From Phenylobacterium deserti (GTDB lineage Bacteria; Pseudomonadota; Alphaproteobacteria; Caulobacterales; Caulobacteraceae), in contig NZ_QFYR01000004.1 in assembly GCF_003254705.1 (NCBI RefSeq), positions 124,001-188,000 on the forward strand: a DNA stretch of 64,000 nucleotides, written 5' to 3'. Numbering within the stretch: the stretch's first letter is position 1; the number at the start of each line of letters is the position of its first letter. The translations under genes were made by a program, and so were the position numbers. The notes beneath the pieces are model-generated. The model was not told the origin of the DNA, made no database searches, and saw only the letters and a list, made by a program, of their open reading frames with translations. Positions 9,890 through 18,145 of the stretch are shown here, one piece after another.

Positions 9890-9948
9890 CTGTGGTATCA
9901 GGGAAACGGCGCGCGGATGGGCGCACCGATGCCAACGTCGACGGATCC

Positions 9949-10692
9949 ATGGACGCCACTGGAAAGCTGTATCGCCGCCTCGCCGACGCGATCGCGTCTG
10001 AAATCGAAAGCGGCCGGTACAAGGTCGGCGATCGTTTGCCTACGGAACGTGAGCTGGCCGAGCAGTACGGCGTCAGCCGCCCTACGCTGCGTGAAGCCCT
10101 GATCGCCCTGGAAATGCTGGGCATGATCGAGGCGCGCCACGGCCTGGGCATCTATGTCACTCGCACCCAGATGCCGCTGCCGGCGTCAGCCTATGACTTC
10201 GAGATCGGGGCGTTCGAGCTGATCGAGGCGCGTCGGCTCTTCGAAGGCGAGGCCGCGGCCCTCGCCGCGACCAATATCACCGACGAACAGATCGCCCAGT
10301 TGGAGGACCTGCTCCAGCGGATGCACATCGAGGAGGAAGTCCGCGGCGAAGAAGCCGACAAGGAATTCCACCTGGTGATCGCGCGCGCCACAGGTAACGG
10401 GGCGATCATCGCCACGGTCGAGAACCTGTGGGAGTGGCGCAACCGGCCCTTGGCTCGCAACATCCTGACCCGCGCTCGCGGCATGGGTCTGGAGCCGCGG
10501 ATCCTGGAGCATCGGCGGGTCGTCGACGCGCTCAAGGCGCGCGATCCGGCCGCCGCACGCCAGGCCATGCGCGACCATCTCGAGCGGGTCATCGAGCACC
10601 TGCTGCACGCGACCGAAACGGAGGCTCTGCAGCGCGCCGAGCAGGAGAGCCGGGCGCGCCGCAGCCAGATCGCCCGGCGGGTCGCGATCTGA
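9949..10692 (+). CDS. GntR-family transcriptional regulator, FadR subfamily
   Basis: Local regulator, probably a hexuronate-responsive repressor. An N-terminal winged helix-turn-helix (about 5-72, with PTERELAEQYGVSRPTLREAL) is followed by an all-helical FCD effector domain (about 85-225). The FCD metal-site pattern includes Glu/Asp and three His (EFHLVIARATGN; EHRRVVDAL; AMRDHLERVIEH). The ATG at 9949 is preferred because the protein then begins right at the DNA-binding domain; an in-frame GTG at 9892 would add 19 residues that look unlike the family. It is the last gene of the uxaC-uxuB run, which is the classic place for ExuR/UxuR-like regulators. Candidate operators are the TGGTCAGACCA palindromes. 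Confidence 0.92.
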   Translation: MDATGKLYRRLADAIASEIESGRYKVGDRLPTERELAEQYGVSRPTLREALIALEMLGMIEARHGLGIYVTRTQMPLPASAYDFEIGAFELIEARRLFEGEAAALAATNITDEQIAQLEDLLQRMHIEEEVRGEEADKEFHLVIARATGNGAIIATVENLWEWRNRPLARNILTRARGMGLEPRILEHRRVVDALKARDPAAARQAMRDHLERVIEHLLHATETEALQRAEQESRARRSQIARRVAI

Positions 10693-10701
10693 GTTCGGAC
10701 A

Positions 10702-10723
10702 GCCCGGCGCATGTTCGCCGGGC
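10702..10723. terminator. Intrinsic terminator-like hairpin between convergent operons
   Basis: An eight-base perfect stem (GCCCGGCG / CGCCGGGC) with a six-base loop, followed on the plus strand by the pyrimidine-rich GTCCTTCTGTTCCT. It lies ten bases after the GntR stop and 13 bases before the end of the convergent esterase gene, so it could stop both transcripts. Confidence 0.55.
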
Positions 10724-10735
10724 GTCCTTCTGTTC

Positions 10736-12697
10736 CTACTGAACTGGGATCTCAAACGGACCGGCCGGCAGGCCGCTCTCGTCGTAGAGATTGCAGATCG
10801 GGCTGTCGGCCCAACAGAACCGGACCAGCTTCGGCTGCGGCATGTGCGGAACGTTCAGGCGCACAATGTTTGGGCTGATGACGCGCCCTTCCACGAAGGC
10901 GCAGGATCCTGCGGCTTCGCCGCCGCAGAGCTCGAAGCCGATAGCGATGTTGGAGCTGTAGGTCAGGAGCTTGCCGGTGACGTCAGAGAATTTCACTTGC
11001 ACAACACCGCCGCCGCCCTCGGCGCGCGCTGCCACCGGCCCTGAAGGCGAGATCGCCTCGCCGTAGGAGACGTGCCGGGCGGCGCGTGCGAGGCGGCGCC
11101 CAAGCTCCGGCTTTTGCGTCGGGTGCACGTCGGTGGGGTCGCCGATGTCGGTGGTGATCACCAGGCCGGCGTGCGGATCGGCAGCGACGACGCGCCGCTG
11201 CTGCTCGCGCACAATCGTCCACCCGTTGTTCATGGGCTGAGAGGCGCGGCTGCCGAACGCCGCGAGTTGCACCACCAGCACGTCGATGTCGCGGCCCTGG
11301 GTGGCGCGGAAATCGCGCATGAGGCCCTGGAGCATGGGCCCATACTCGAGCGGCCGGGCGGTGTTGGACTCCCCCTGGTACCAGAGCAGGCCGCGAGCGG
11401 CGTAAGGACCGATCGGTTCGATCATGCCGTTGCGGGCGACGGCGATGCCGAACAGAGCATCCCACGGGGGGAACGGGACGGCGCTGTTGCCCTTTGCGCC
11501 GATCTTGTAGCTCCAGGCGCCGTTCAGCGGCACGGGCTGGTTGGCGACGCGGAGCAGTTGCTTGTCTCTAGAAGACAGTAGTCCGCCGTTGTTCCAGGCG
11601 TTGAAGACACCCATCGTGATGGTGTTGCGGCCAGCCTTCAGGACGCCCTTGGGGATTTGGTAGCGGCGTTCGGGGCCCCACATGCGGTCGGAGCCGATGG
11701 GGACGCCGTTGATCCAGGTGATGTCAGCGTCGGCGACGGCGCCGAGCTCAAGGCTGGCGCGCTGGCGGGCCTGGGCGGCGGTCAGGTCTACGGTGGTCCG
11801 CAGCCAGGCCAGGCCGTCGAAGCCGACCAGGTCGGGGTCGCCCCAGGTCTCCCAGGCGCCGAAGCCCTCGGGCGCGGTCTTCCAGCCGGCGTTGTCGGAA
11901 GCCAGCCACGGCGTGCCGGCCGTCGGATAGTTCTTGCGCCACCAGCCTTCGAAGGCCTTGCCCCAGGTGCGGCCGGCGCCGGCGGGGTCGGTGCGATACT
12001 GCTGGAGCGCGTCGACAGCCGCGCCATAGCCAAGCTGGCGCAGGGTGGGCTCGGTGAGCCAGGTCTGTATGGTCGAGCCGCCCCAGGAGGCGTGCACCAG
12101 GCCTTGCGGGACGTTCACCGTCTTCTGCAGCTCGCGAGCGAAGAAGTAGCAGGCGGCCGAGAACTCGCCGATGGTTTGCGGGGTGACGGCGTTCCAACTG
12201 GGCCGGGCCTTGTCCGGCGCGAAGTCGGTCAGCGGCTTGCTGCTGGCGTACTGGTCCACCTGGAAAAGGCGGATGTTCGGGTGGTTGGCCTCGCGCAGCT
12301 CGTTCTCCGCGTTGGAGACGAACTTCACCCGCATCTGCATGTTGGACTGGCCCGAGCAGAGCCAGACGTCGCCGACCAGCACATCGCTGACCGACTGCGT
12401 GCGCCCCCCTGCCCGCGCCCTGAGAACGAACGGCCCGCCGGCCGGCGTGGCCGGCAGCTCCGCGCGCCAGCGGCCCTGGGCGTCGGCGGTGGCGCTGGCG
12501 CTCTTGCCGGCGAACTCGACGGTGACCTGCTCACCGGGCTGCGCCTGACCCCAGACTGGAACCGGCCGCTCACGCTGCAGAACCGCGTGGTCCTGGAACA
12601 TGGTGTGCAGCAGGGACTGGGCGCTGGCCCCGCCCGCTGCGGCCACGAGAAGGGCGGCCGCCGCCGGCCCGAGGATCCTACGCCAGCCCACGCCCAT
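10736..12697 (-). CDS. Secreted SASA-domain acetylesterase (sialate O-acetylesterase family)
   Basis: Probable acetyl-xylan or other sugar O-acetylesterase; 653 aa with a signal peptide (1-27). The SASA fold has the nucleophile Ser118 in CSGQSNMQM, a second block WYQGESNT, and Asp/His in DVHPTQK. A beta-galactosidase-like jelly-roll insertion occupies about 285-390 (WINGVPIG and NAWNNGG), as is common in this family. Four Cys near the C-terminus may form disulfides. It is the last gene of the leftward xylanase operon, 19 bases after the GH3 gene. The family name refers to sialate, but no sialic acid gene is nearby; xylan deacetylation fits the context better. Confidence 0.9.
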   Translation of the reverse strand: MGVGWRRILGPAAAALLVAAAGGASAQSLLHTMFQDHAVLQRERPVPVWGQAQPGEQVTVEFAGKSASATADAQGRWRAELPATPAGGPFVLRARAGGRTQSVSDVLVGDVWLCSGQSNMQMRVKFVSNAENELREANHPNIRLFQVDQYASSKPLTDFAPDKARPSWNAVTPQTIGEFSAACYFFARELQKTVNVPQGLVHASWGGSTIQTWLTEPTLRQLGYGAAVDALQQYRTDPAGAGRTWGKAFEGWWRKNYPTAGTPWLASDNAGWKTAPEGFGAWETWGDPDLVGFDGLAWLRTTVDLTAAQARQRASLELGAVADADITWINGVPIGSDRMWGPERRYQIPKGVLKAGRNTITMGVFNAWNNGGLLSSRDKQLLRVANQPVPLNGAWSYKIGAKGNSAVPFPPWDALFGIAVARNGMIEPIGPYAARGLLWYQGESNTARPLEYGPMLQGLMRDFRATQGRDIDVLVVQLAAFGSRASQPMNNGWTIVREQQRRVVAADPHAGLVITTDIGDPTDVHPTQKPELGRRLARAARHVSYGEAISPSGPVAARAEGGGGVVQVKFSDVTGKLLTYSSNIAIGFELCGGEAAGSCAFVEGRVISPNIVRLNVPHMPQPKLVRFCWADSPICNLYDESGLPAGPFEIPVQ

Positions 12698-12716
12698 CTC
12701 GCTCGTACCCCTGCGC

Positions 12717-15119
12717 TTACGCCGTGACCGTGAAGCTCGCGCTCTTCAGGTCGACCGAGTTGGGGCCGACCAGGACCGTGAACTTGCCCGGCTCCACCAC
12801 CCGCTTCATGTCGATGTTCCAGAGCGCCAGGTCCTGGGCCGTCAGCTCGAACGACACGGTCGTCCGCGCGCCGGGCGCCAGGGTCACGCGGCGGAAGCGC
12901 TTCAGCTCCAGCACCGGACGGGTGACCGAAGCGGCCTCGTCGCGCAGATAGAGCTGCACCACCTCGTCGCCGGCGCGCTGGCCGGTGTTGGCCACGTCCA
13001 CGTCGATCCGCACGGTCTCGGTCGCCCGCACGCTCACGCTGGCGATCCGCGGCGCCGAGATCTCGAAGGTCGTGTAGCTGAGGCCGAAGCCGAATGGGTA
13101 GAGCGGCCGGGTGTCCCCGAACAGGTAGCCGCGGTGCGCCGTGGGCTTGTGGTTGTAGTAGATCGGCAGCTGGCCGACGTCCTTGGCGATCGTCACCGGC
13201 AGCTTGCCGCCCGGATTGAAGCGGCCGAACAGCACGTCGGCGACGGCGTGACCGGTCTCCTGCCCCAGGTACCAGCCCTCGATCAGGGCGTCGGCGCGTT
13301 CCGCCAGCAGGTTCACGGTCAGCGGACGGCCGTTCAGCAGCAGCACCACAGTCGGCTTGCGGAGGTCGAAGATCGCCTTGGCGAGGTCGTTCTGCTGACC
13401 CAGCAGGTCGAGGGACGAGCGGTCGCCCAGGTGCTGGTCGGCCCAGGCCTCGCGGCTGGTTTCCTCGTTGTCACCCAACACCATGACGATGACGTCGGCG
13501 TTCTTCGCCACCTCGACCGCCTCGGCGATCAGGCGGGCGTTGATCGCCGGGTCGACCAGCTTGACGTCGTCCTTGGACCAGATGCGGGTCTCGGTGATCC
13601 GCACGGCCTCCGCGTAATCGACCGTGAAGCGGCCCTTGGCCTCTTGCTGCAGGCCTTCCAGCACGCTGACGACCTTGCGGGGCACTTCGCTGTAGCCGCC
13701 GATCGGGGTGTCGCGCGCGTGGGTGCCGAGAACGGCCAGGCGCTTGATCTTGCCGGCGTCGAGCGGCAGCAGGCCCTTGTCGTTCTTGAGCAGGATCATC
13801 GCCTTGCGCGCCGCTTCGCGCGCCAGGGCGACGGCGTCCGGCGTGGCGGTCAGGCGGTCAGCGCGCTTGGCGTCGACATAGGGATTTTCGAACAGGCCGC
13901 CTTCGAACTTGATGCGGAGCACCCGGCGCACGGCCGTGTTGATCTGCTCTTCGCTGACCCGGCCCGCGCGGACCAGCGCCGGCAGGTGGTTGTAGTACTC
14001 GCCGTCCGGCAGCTCGACGTCGACGCCGGCCGTCACCGCCGCCACAGCTGCATCCTGCGGGGTCTCGAACATCTTGTGGCGGGTGATGGTCTCGCGGATC
14101 GCGAAGTAGTCGCTAGTGGCCGCGCCCTGGAAGCCCCACTCGCCGCGCAGCACGTCCGTCAGCAGCCACTTGTTCACGTGGCTCGGGACGCCGTCGATCT
14201 CGTTGTAGGAGGGCATGACCGCCCGCACCGGGATCGCCTTGATGCAGGCCTCGAAAGGCGGGAAGAAGTTCTCGCGCAGCACCCGCTCCGAGATCTGCGC
14301 GGGGCCGACATTGGTCCCGCTTTCCGGCTGACCGTGGCCGGTCAGGTGCTTGAGGGTGACGAACACCTTGTCCTTGGCCAGCGGCAGGGTCTTGCCCTGG
14401 AAGCCGGTCACGGCCGCGACGCTGATCTGGCTGACCAGGTAGGGATCTTCGCCGTAGGTCTCCTCGATCCGGCCCCACCGCGGGTCGCGCGCCACGTCGA
14501 CGACGGGCGCCAGCGCGATGTTGGCCCCGCGGGCGCGCATTTCGCGGGCCGCGCAGCTGAACACCTTCTCGACCAGCTCCGGATCCCAGGTGGACGCCAG
14601 GGCGATCGACTGCGGGAACATAGTGGAGTAGCGCGCCACATAGCCGTGCAGCGCTTCCTCGTGCATCAGCAGCGGGATGCCGAGGCGGGTCTTCTCCATG
14701 GCCCAGCGCTGGGCCGCATTGATGTAGTCAGCCGTCTGGCGCGGATCGCGATTGACAGCGCCAGCCGCAGCCCCGGCGGCGCCTGCGCCGCCCTGGATGT
14801 TCTCCTGCTTCACGCCCCGGAAGTCGGAGGGGCGGGAGATCTGGCCCAGGCCATGCGGGAAGACCTGGCTGGCTTTGGCCGGAGAGAAGTCGCCGTTGTC
14901 TTCCTGGATCTTGCCCTTGTGTTCCCAGATGCCGACCATCTGGGCGACCTTCTCCTCCAGCGTCATGCGGCCGAGCAGGTCCTCGATCCGCGCGTCGATC
15001 GAGGCGCGAGGGTCCTTGTAGACCGGCCGCGCCTGCGCGACGGCGCTCGAGGCGCCGGCGGCGGCGGACATGGCGATCAAGCTCGCGCCAACGTGGCGGC
15101 GGGTGATGGTCGTCATCAT
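12717..15119 (-). CDS. GH3 beta-glycosidase (beta-xylosidase/beta-glucosidase)
   Basis: Releases single sugars from the ends of short oligosaccharides. 800 aa with the BglX-like order: Tat-like signal (TRRHVGAS at about 6-13, cut near AVAQA), GH3 N-terminal TIM barrel (about 40-390), GH3 C-terminal alpha/beta sandwich (about 425-650) and fibronectin type III-like domain (about 715-785). The predicted nucleophile is Asp337 in TSDYF. KHLTGHG carries the conserved Lys-His motif. Starts in an ATGATGA overlap with the GH43 stop, so it is translationally coupled. The GH3 family is certain; preference for xylose is inferred from operon position. Confidence 0.95.
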   Translation of the reverse strand: MMTTITRRHVGASLIAMSAAAGASSAVAQARPVYKDPRASIDARIEDLLGRMTLEEKVAQMVGIWEHKGKIQEDNGDFSPAKASQVFPHGLGQISRPSDFRGVKQENIQGGAGAAGAAAGAVNRDPRQTADYINAAQRWAMEKTRLGIPLLMHEEALHGYVARYSTMFPQSIALASTWDPELVEKVFSCAAREMRARGANIALAPVVDVARDPRWGRIEETYGEDPYLVSQISVAAVTGFQGKTLPLAKDKVFVTLKHLTGHGQPESGTNVGPAQISERVLRENFFPPFEACIKAIPVRAVMPSYNEIDGVPSHVNKWLLTDVLRGEWGFQGAATSDYFAIRETITRHKMFETPQDAAVAAVTAGVDVELPDGEYYNHLPALVRAGRVSEEQINTAVRRVLRIKFEGGLFENPYVDAKRADRLTATPDAVALAREAARKAMILLKNDKGLLPLDAGKIKRLAVLGTHARDTPIGGYSEVPRKVVSVLEGLQQEAKGRFTVDYAEAVRITETRIWSKDDVKLVDPAINARLIAEAVEVAKNADVIVMVLGDNEETSREAWADQHLGDRSSLDLLGQQNDLAKAIFDLRKPTVVLLLNGRPLTVNLLAERADALIEGWYLGQETGHAVADVLFGRFNPGGKLPVTIAKDVGQLPIYYNHKPTAHRGYLFGDTRPLYPFGFGLSYTTFEISAPRIASVSVRATETVRIDVDVANTGQRAGDEVVQLYLRDEAASVTRPVLELKRFRRVTLAPGARTTVSFELTAQDLALWNIDMKRVVEPGKFTVLVGPNSVDLKSASFTVTA

Positions 15120-16846
15120 TGGCTCCGGGTCTGGGGCGCAGGAGTCGGGGTCTGGCCCGAGTAGGCGTAGGGGCCGAAGGTGGCGCCGACGAAGCCGCCG
15201 GCGGTCTTGGTCGAGAGGATCTTGCCGTCGGCTCCCTGAACCAGGGATGTCCACTGGCCGGGCTTGAGGGCATAGGCGAAGTCGTACTTGTCGCCCTTGG
15301 CCTCGATCTTCAGTTCAATGGGCTGGCCGCGCGGCACGGGCGCCGAGGCGACGGTGACCCCGTGGATCGGGTCCTTGGGCCCTGCCCGACGCTCCACCTT
15401 CACGACGGTTTTGCCGCCCTCCTGAGCCAAGCCCAGGAAGTAGAAGAAGTCGTCGCTCTGCAGAGCGGCCATGCCGGCGCGATCGCCGTCACGATGGGGG
15501 GTGAAGACCACCCGGGTCGAGGCGGCGGCGTTCAGGTGCTGCTGGCGTCGGCCGAAGTAGGACGGGTTTGCTTGGGAGCCGAGGGCGTCCGGGCGCGCCG
15601 TGAGGGTGAGCGCCCCGCCGCCGAGCTTCCACCACTGCGCCTTGGGCTGGCGCATCATCATCCAGTAGGGCGGCAGCGAAGATCCATCGAACTCGTCGCG
15701 CACAGCGAAGTCGCCGCTGGTGGGCACCGGGCGCGCAGGTCCGGCCGGCAGCTTGGGCCGGGGATGGACACGCGGGATCGCCTCGCCGTTCTTCAGGATC
15801 ACCGGCCAGCCGTCTTCGGTCCAGGTCACCGGCAGCAGGAAGGTCTCGCGGCCGGTGTTGTAGAAGTCGCCCTCATAGGGCTGGACCGCCAGGAACGAAG
15901 CCCACCAGGAGCCGTCCTGCGCTTCCACGAGTTGGGCGTGGCCCGCCGAGGTGATCGGATGGGCGCGGTCGCGCGGCAGGTCGCGCTGCGTCAGGATCGG
16001 GTTGCCGCTCCACGGCTCGAAGGGACCCAGCGGGCTCTTGGAGCGCAGGATCACCTGGGAGTGGCCCTCGGCCGTGCCGCCTTCGGCGCAGCTGAGATAG
16101 TACCAGTCGCCGCGCTTGAAGATGTGCGGACCTTCGATCCAGATCGGCTTGGTGGAGATGTCCACGCCGCCGTTGACCAGCACCTTTCGCGGACCGAACG
16201 GGGTCATGGTCTTGAGGTCGATTTCCTGACCCCAGATCGCCCGATGGCCCTCGTAGCGCGCAGGCTCCGGCGGCTCCTCGTTGTTGACGATGTAGGTGCG
16301 GCCGTCGGCGTCATGGAAGAAGGACGGATCGATGCCGCCGATGGTCTTCAGCCAGATGGGATCGGACCAGGGACCTGCCGGGTCCTTTGCGCTGATGACG
16401 TAGTTGCCGCCGCAATCCACGCAGGTGTTGAGGATGTAGTAGGTCCCGTCCTTGAACGAGATGGTCGGGGCGAACACCGCACGCGACAGGCCGAGACGCC
16501 CGAAGTCGAGCTGGCCGGGACGGTCGATGGCGTTGCCCACCTGGGTCCAGTTGACCATGTCCGAGCTGCGGAACACCGGCAGGCCCGGGAAGTACGAGAA
16601 GGTCGAGGTGACCAGCAGGTAGTCGTCGCCTGCCCGGATCATGCTGGGGTCGGGATAGAAGCCCGACATGATGGGGTTGCGGTACTGATCGGCGCCCAGG
16701 GGCTGGGCGTTCGCCGGGCTGGAGCCACGGTAGTCGAACCAGTCGAACCGCGCGGTCAGGTCCTGCGCAGCGGCGGAGCCGGCGGCCGCCAGAGCGGCGC
16801 CAGCGATCAGGGCGAGCTTCAGCCCGCGCACGTTCCGTCCAGTCAT
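15116..16846 (-). CDS. GH43 beta-xylosidase / arabinofuranosidase-type glycosidase
   Basis: Cleaves xylo- or arabinoxylo-oligosaccharides by inversion. 576 aa with a signal peptide (1-28), a five-bladed beta-propeller (about 55-370) and a C-terminal beta-sandwich (about 385-575) like the GH43 C2 domain of beta-xylosidases. The three catalytic acids are visible: Asp66 in FYPDPS, Asp173 in GIDPSFF and Glu238 in WIEGPHIF. Start 16846 is chosen because a signal peptide begins there; an in-frame extension to 16984 would overlap the xylanase gene. The xylanase stop is only 11 bases upstream and the GH3 start overlaps its stop, so the three form one operon. Confidence 0.94.
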   Translation of the reverse strand: MTGRNVRGLKLALIAGAALAAAGSAAAQDLTARFDWFDYRGSSPANAQPLGADQYRNPIMSGFYPDPSMIRAGDDYLLVTSTFSYFPGLPVFRSSDMVNWTQVGNAIDRPGQLDFGRLGLSRAVFAPTISFKDGTYYILNTCVDCGGNYVISAKDPAGPWSDPIWLKTIGGIDPSFFHDADGRTYIVNNEEPPEPARYEGHRAIWGQEIDLKTMTPFGPRKVLVNGGVDISTKPIWIEGPHIFKRGDWYYLSCAEGGTAEGHSQVILRSKSPLGPFEPWSGNPILTQRDLPRDRAHPITSAGHAQLVEAQDGSWWASFLAVQPYEGDFYNTGRETFLLPVTWTEDGWPVILKNGEAIPRVHPRPKLPAGPARPVPTSGDFAVRDEFDGSSLPPYWMMMRQPKAQWWKLGGGALTLTARPDALGSQANPSYFGRRQQHLNAAASTRVVFTPHRDGDRAGMAALQSDDFFYFLGLAQEGGKTVVKVERRAGPKDPIHGVTVASAPVPRGQPIELKIEAKGDKYDFAYALKPGQWTSLVQGADGKILSTKTAGGFVGATFGPYAYSGQTPTPAPQTRSQ

Positions 16847-16857
16847 TCCAGCTATCC

Positions 16858-17991
16858 TCAGCCCCAAGAAGCGCGCGTCGGAGCCGAACGCAGGCTGGCT
16901 TCGATGGCCGCCCGCATCAGTTTCGGCTTCAGGTTGGAGTCGTAGGGGGTCGGGCGCTTGGGCAGCTTGTCCGCCCGCGGCCACCAGGTCTGCAGCCAGG
17001 AATGGTTGTCCGACAGGCCCCAGGCGATGATCTGCTTCAGCTCAGGATAGCTGACCATCATGTCGAGGTAGTCGCGCGTCACCGAAGCCACGAGCTGGTC
17101 GCGGGCGGCCGGGTCCTTCGGCCCGTCGGTGTCGTTGATGTCGAACTCGGTGATCAGGACGTCCAGGCCCATGCCCTTCACCTCGTCCATGAAGCGGCGC
17201 CATTCGCGGGCCTCTTCGCCGGCGAAGGCCAGGCGGGTGTCGGAATCGCCGTTGCCGATGTGGCCCTGCACGCCCAGGGCGTCGATCGGCACGTTCCGCT
17301 TCTTGAGTCCCTCCAGCAGCTTCAACACGCCGGCGCGATGCTTCGCGTCCTTGGCCGCGTGGCCCATGTAGTCGTTGTAGAGCAGCTTGGCGTTGGGAGC
17401 CGCCTGCTTGGCGGTGTGGAAGGCCAGGTCGATCACCTCCGGCCCGAGGGCCCGGGTGTAGACGGTGTCGCGGATCTCGCCGGTGGCCGGGTCGATGGTC
17501 TCGTTGACCACGTCGAACGACTGCATCTGCGGATAGCGCTTGGCCACGGTGGCCACGTAGTTGGTGATCCAGGCCTCGGCCTTGGCCTTGCCGCCGAAGT
17601 CGTAAGACTTCAGCCAGTTGGGCGCGAACTCGTCACGGTTCCAGAGCAGGGTGTGGCCGCGCATCAGCAGACCGCGCTGCTTGGCGAAATCCACCAGCTT
17701 GTCGGCCGGGCCGAAGTTCCACTGCGCCTCGTTCGCGCCCTTGATGACGTAGATCTTCAGCTCGTTCTCATGGACGAGGATGCCGCACTCGCGGGCGACC
17801 AGCTCCATGTAGGGCTTGTCGTTGAAGGCGCTCTTGGCCCCCGGCGCGCCCACGCCGACGGCGTTGCCGAAGCGCAGGCCCTTAGTCCGAGCGATCTTGT
17901 CGAGGGAGCTGCTGGACGCGGCCGGCGCCGCCGCCCCGCTCATCGCCGCAGCCGCGGCCATCACCAGGGTTTCCCGGCGGGACATACGCAT
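16858..17991 (-). CDS. GH10 endo-1,4-beta-xylanase
   Basis: Cuts the xylan backbone internally by a retaining mechanism. 377 aa including a Tat-like signal (SRRETLVMAA at 4-13). The GH10 barrel shows WNFGPAD, RGHTLLW, acid/base Glu164 in VVNETID, and nucleophile Glu282 in LITEFDIND. Start 17991 is chosen for its GGGAGG site seven bases upstream; the in-frame codon at 18039 lacks one and would place the signal peptide internally. It is the first gene of the leftward operon xylanase - GH43 - GH3 - acetylesterase. The LacI-like palindrome at 18089-18102 lies about 100 bases upstream. No carbohydrate-binding module is present. Confidence 0.96.
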   Translation of the reverse strand: MRMSRRETLVMAAAAAMSGAAAPAASSSSLDKIARTKGLRFGNAVGVGAPGAKSAFNDKPYMELVARECGILVHENELKIYVIKGANEAQWNFGPADKLVDFAKQRGLLMRGHTLLWNRDEFAPNWLKSYDFGGKAKAEAWITNYVATVAKRYPQMQSFDVVNETIDPATGEIRDTVYTRALGPEVIDLAFHTAKQAAPNAKLLYNDYMGHAAKDAKHRAGVLKLLEGLKKRNVPIDALGVQGHIGNGDSDTRLAFAGEEAREWRRFMDEVKGMGLDVLITEFDINDTDGPKDPAARDQLVASVTRDYLDMMVSYPELKQIIAWGLSDNHSWLQTWWPRADKLPKRPTPYDSNLKPKLMRAAIEASLRSAPTRASWG

Positions 17992-18088
17992 AACAACACC
18001 TCCCAAACTGCACGCTTCGTCTGCGCCATCAGGCCGCAAAGCATTGCCTTTGTTGTGCCGGACGCGGTCAGGTGCTGCAAGGGGACTT

Positions 18089-18102
18089 TGGTACCGCTCC
18101 CA
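18089..18102. promoter_or_regulatory. LacI-family-like operator TGGTACCGCTCCCA
   Basis: Palindromic 14-base element (TGG at one end, CCA at the other, central CG) in the 154 bases upstream of the xylanase start. It shares TACCGCTCCC with 1888-1901 near the TonB receptor promoter. Architecture matches LacI-family operators and is reminiscent of xylose-regulated Caulobacter genes. The repressor gene is not in the window. Confidence 0.5.
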
Positions 18103-18145
18103 TCATGACTTTTCCGTGTGATAGATGCCGGAGCGGGCGACCAGG

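Noticed and set aside
12600..15164. Long plus-strand reading frame (over 850 codons) opposite the GH3 and esterase genes
   Set aside because: Its protein is rich in Arg, Gly, Asp and His without domains, as expected from the complement of a high-GC gene; the minus-strand GH3 has full catalytic motifs.
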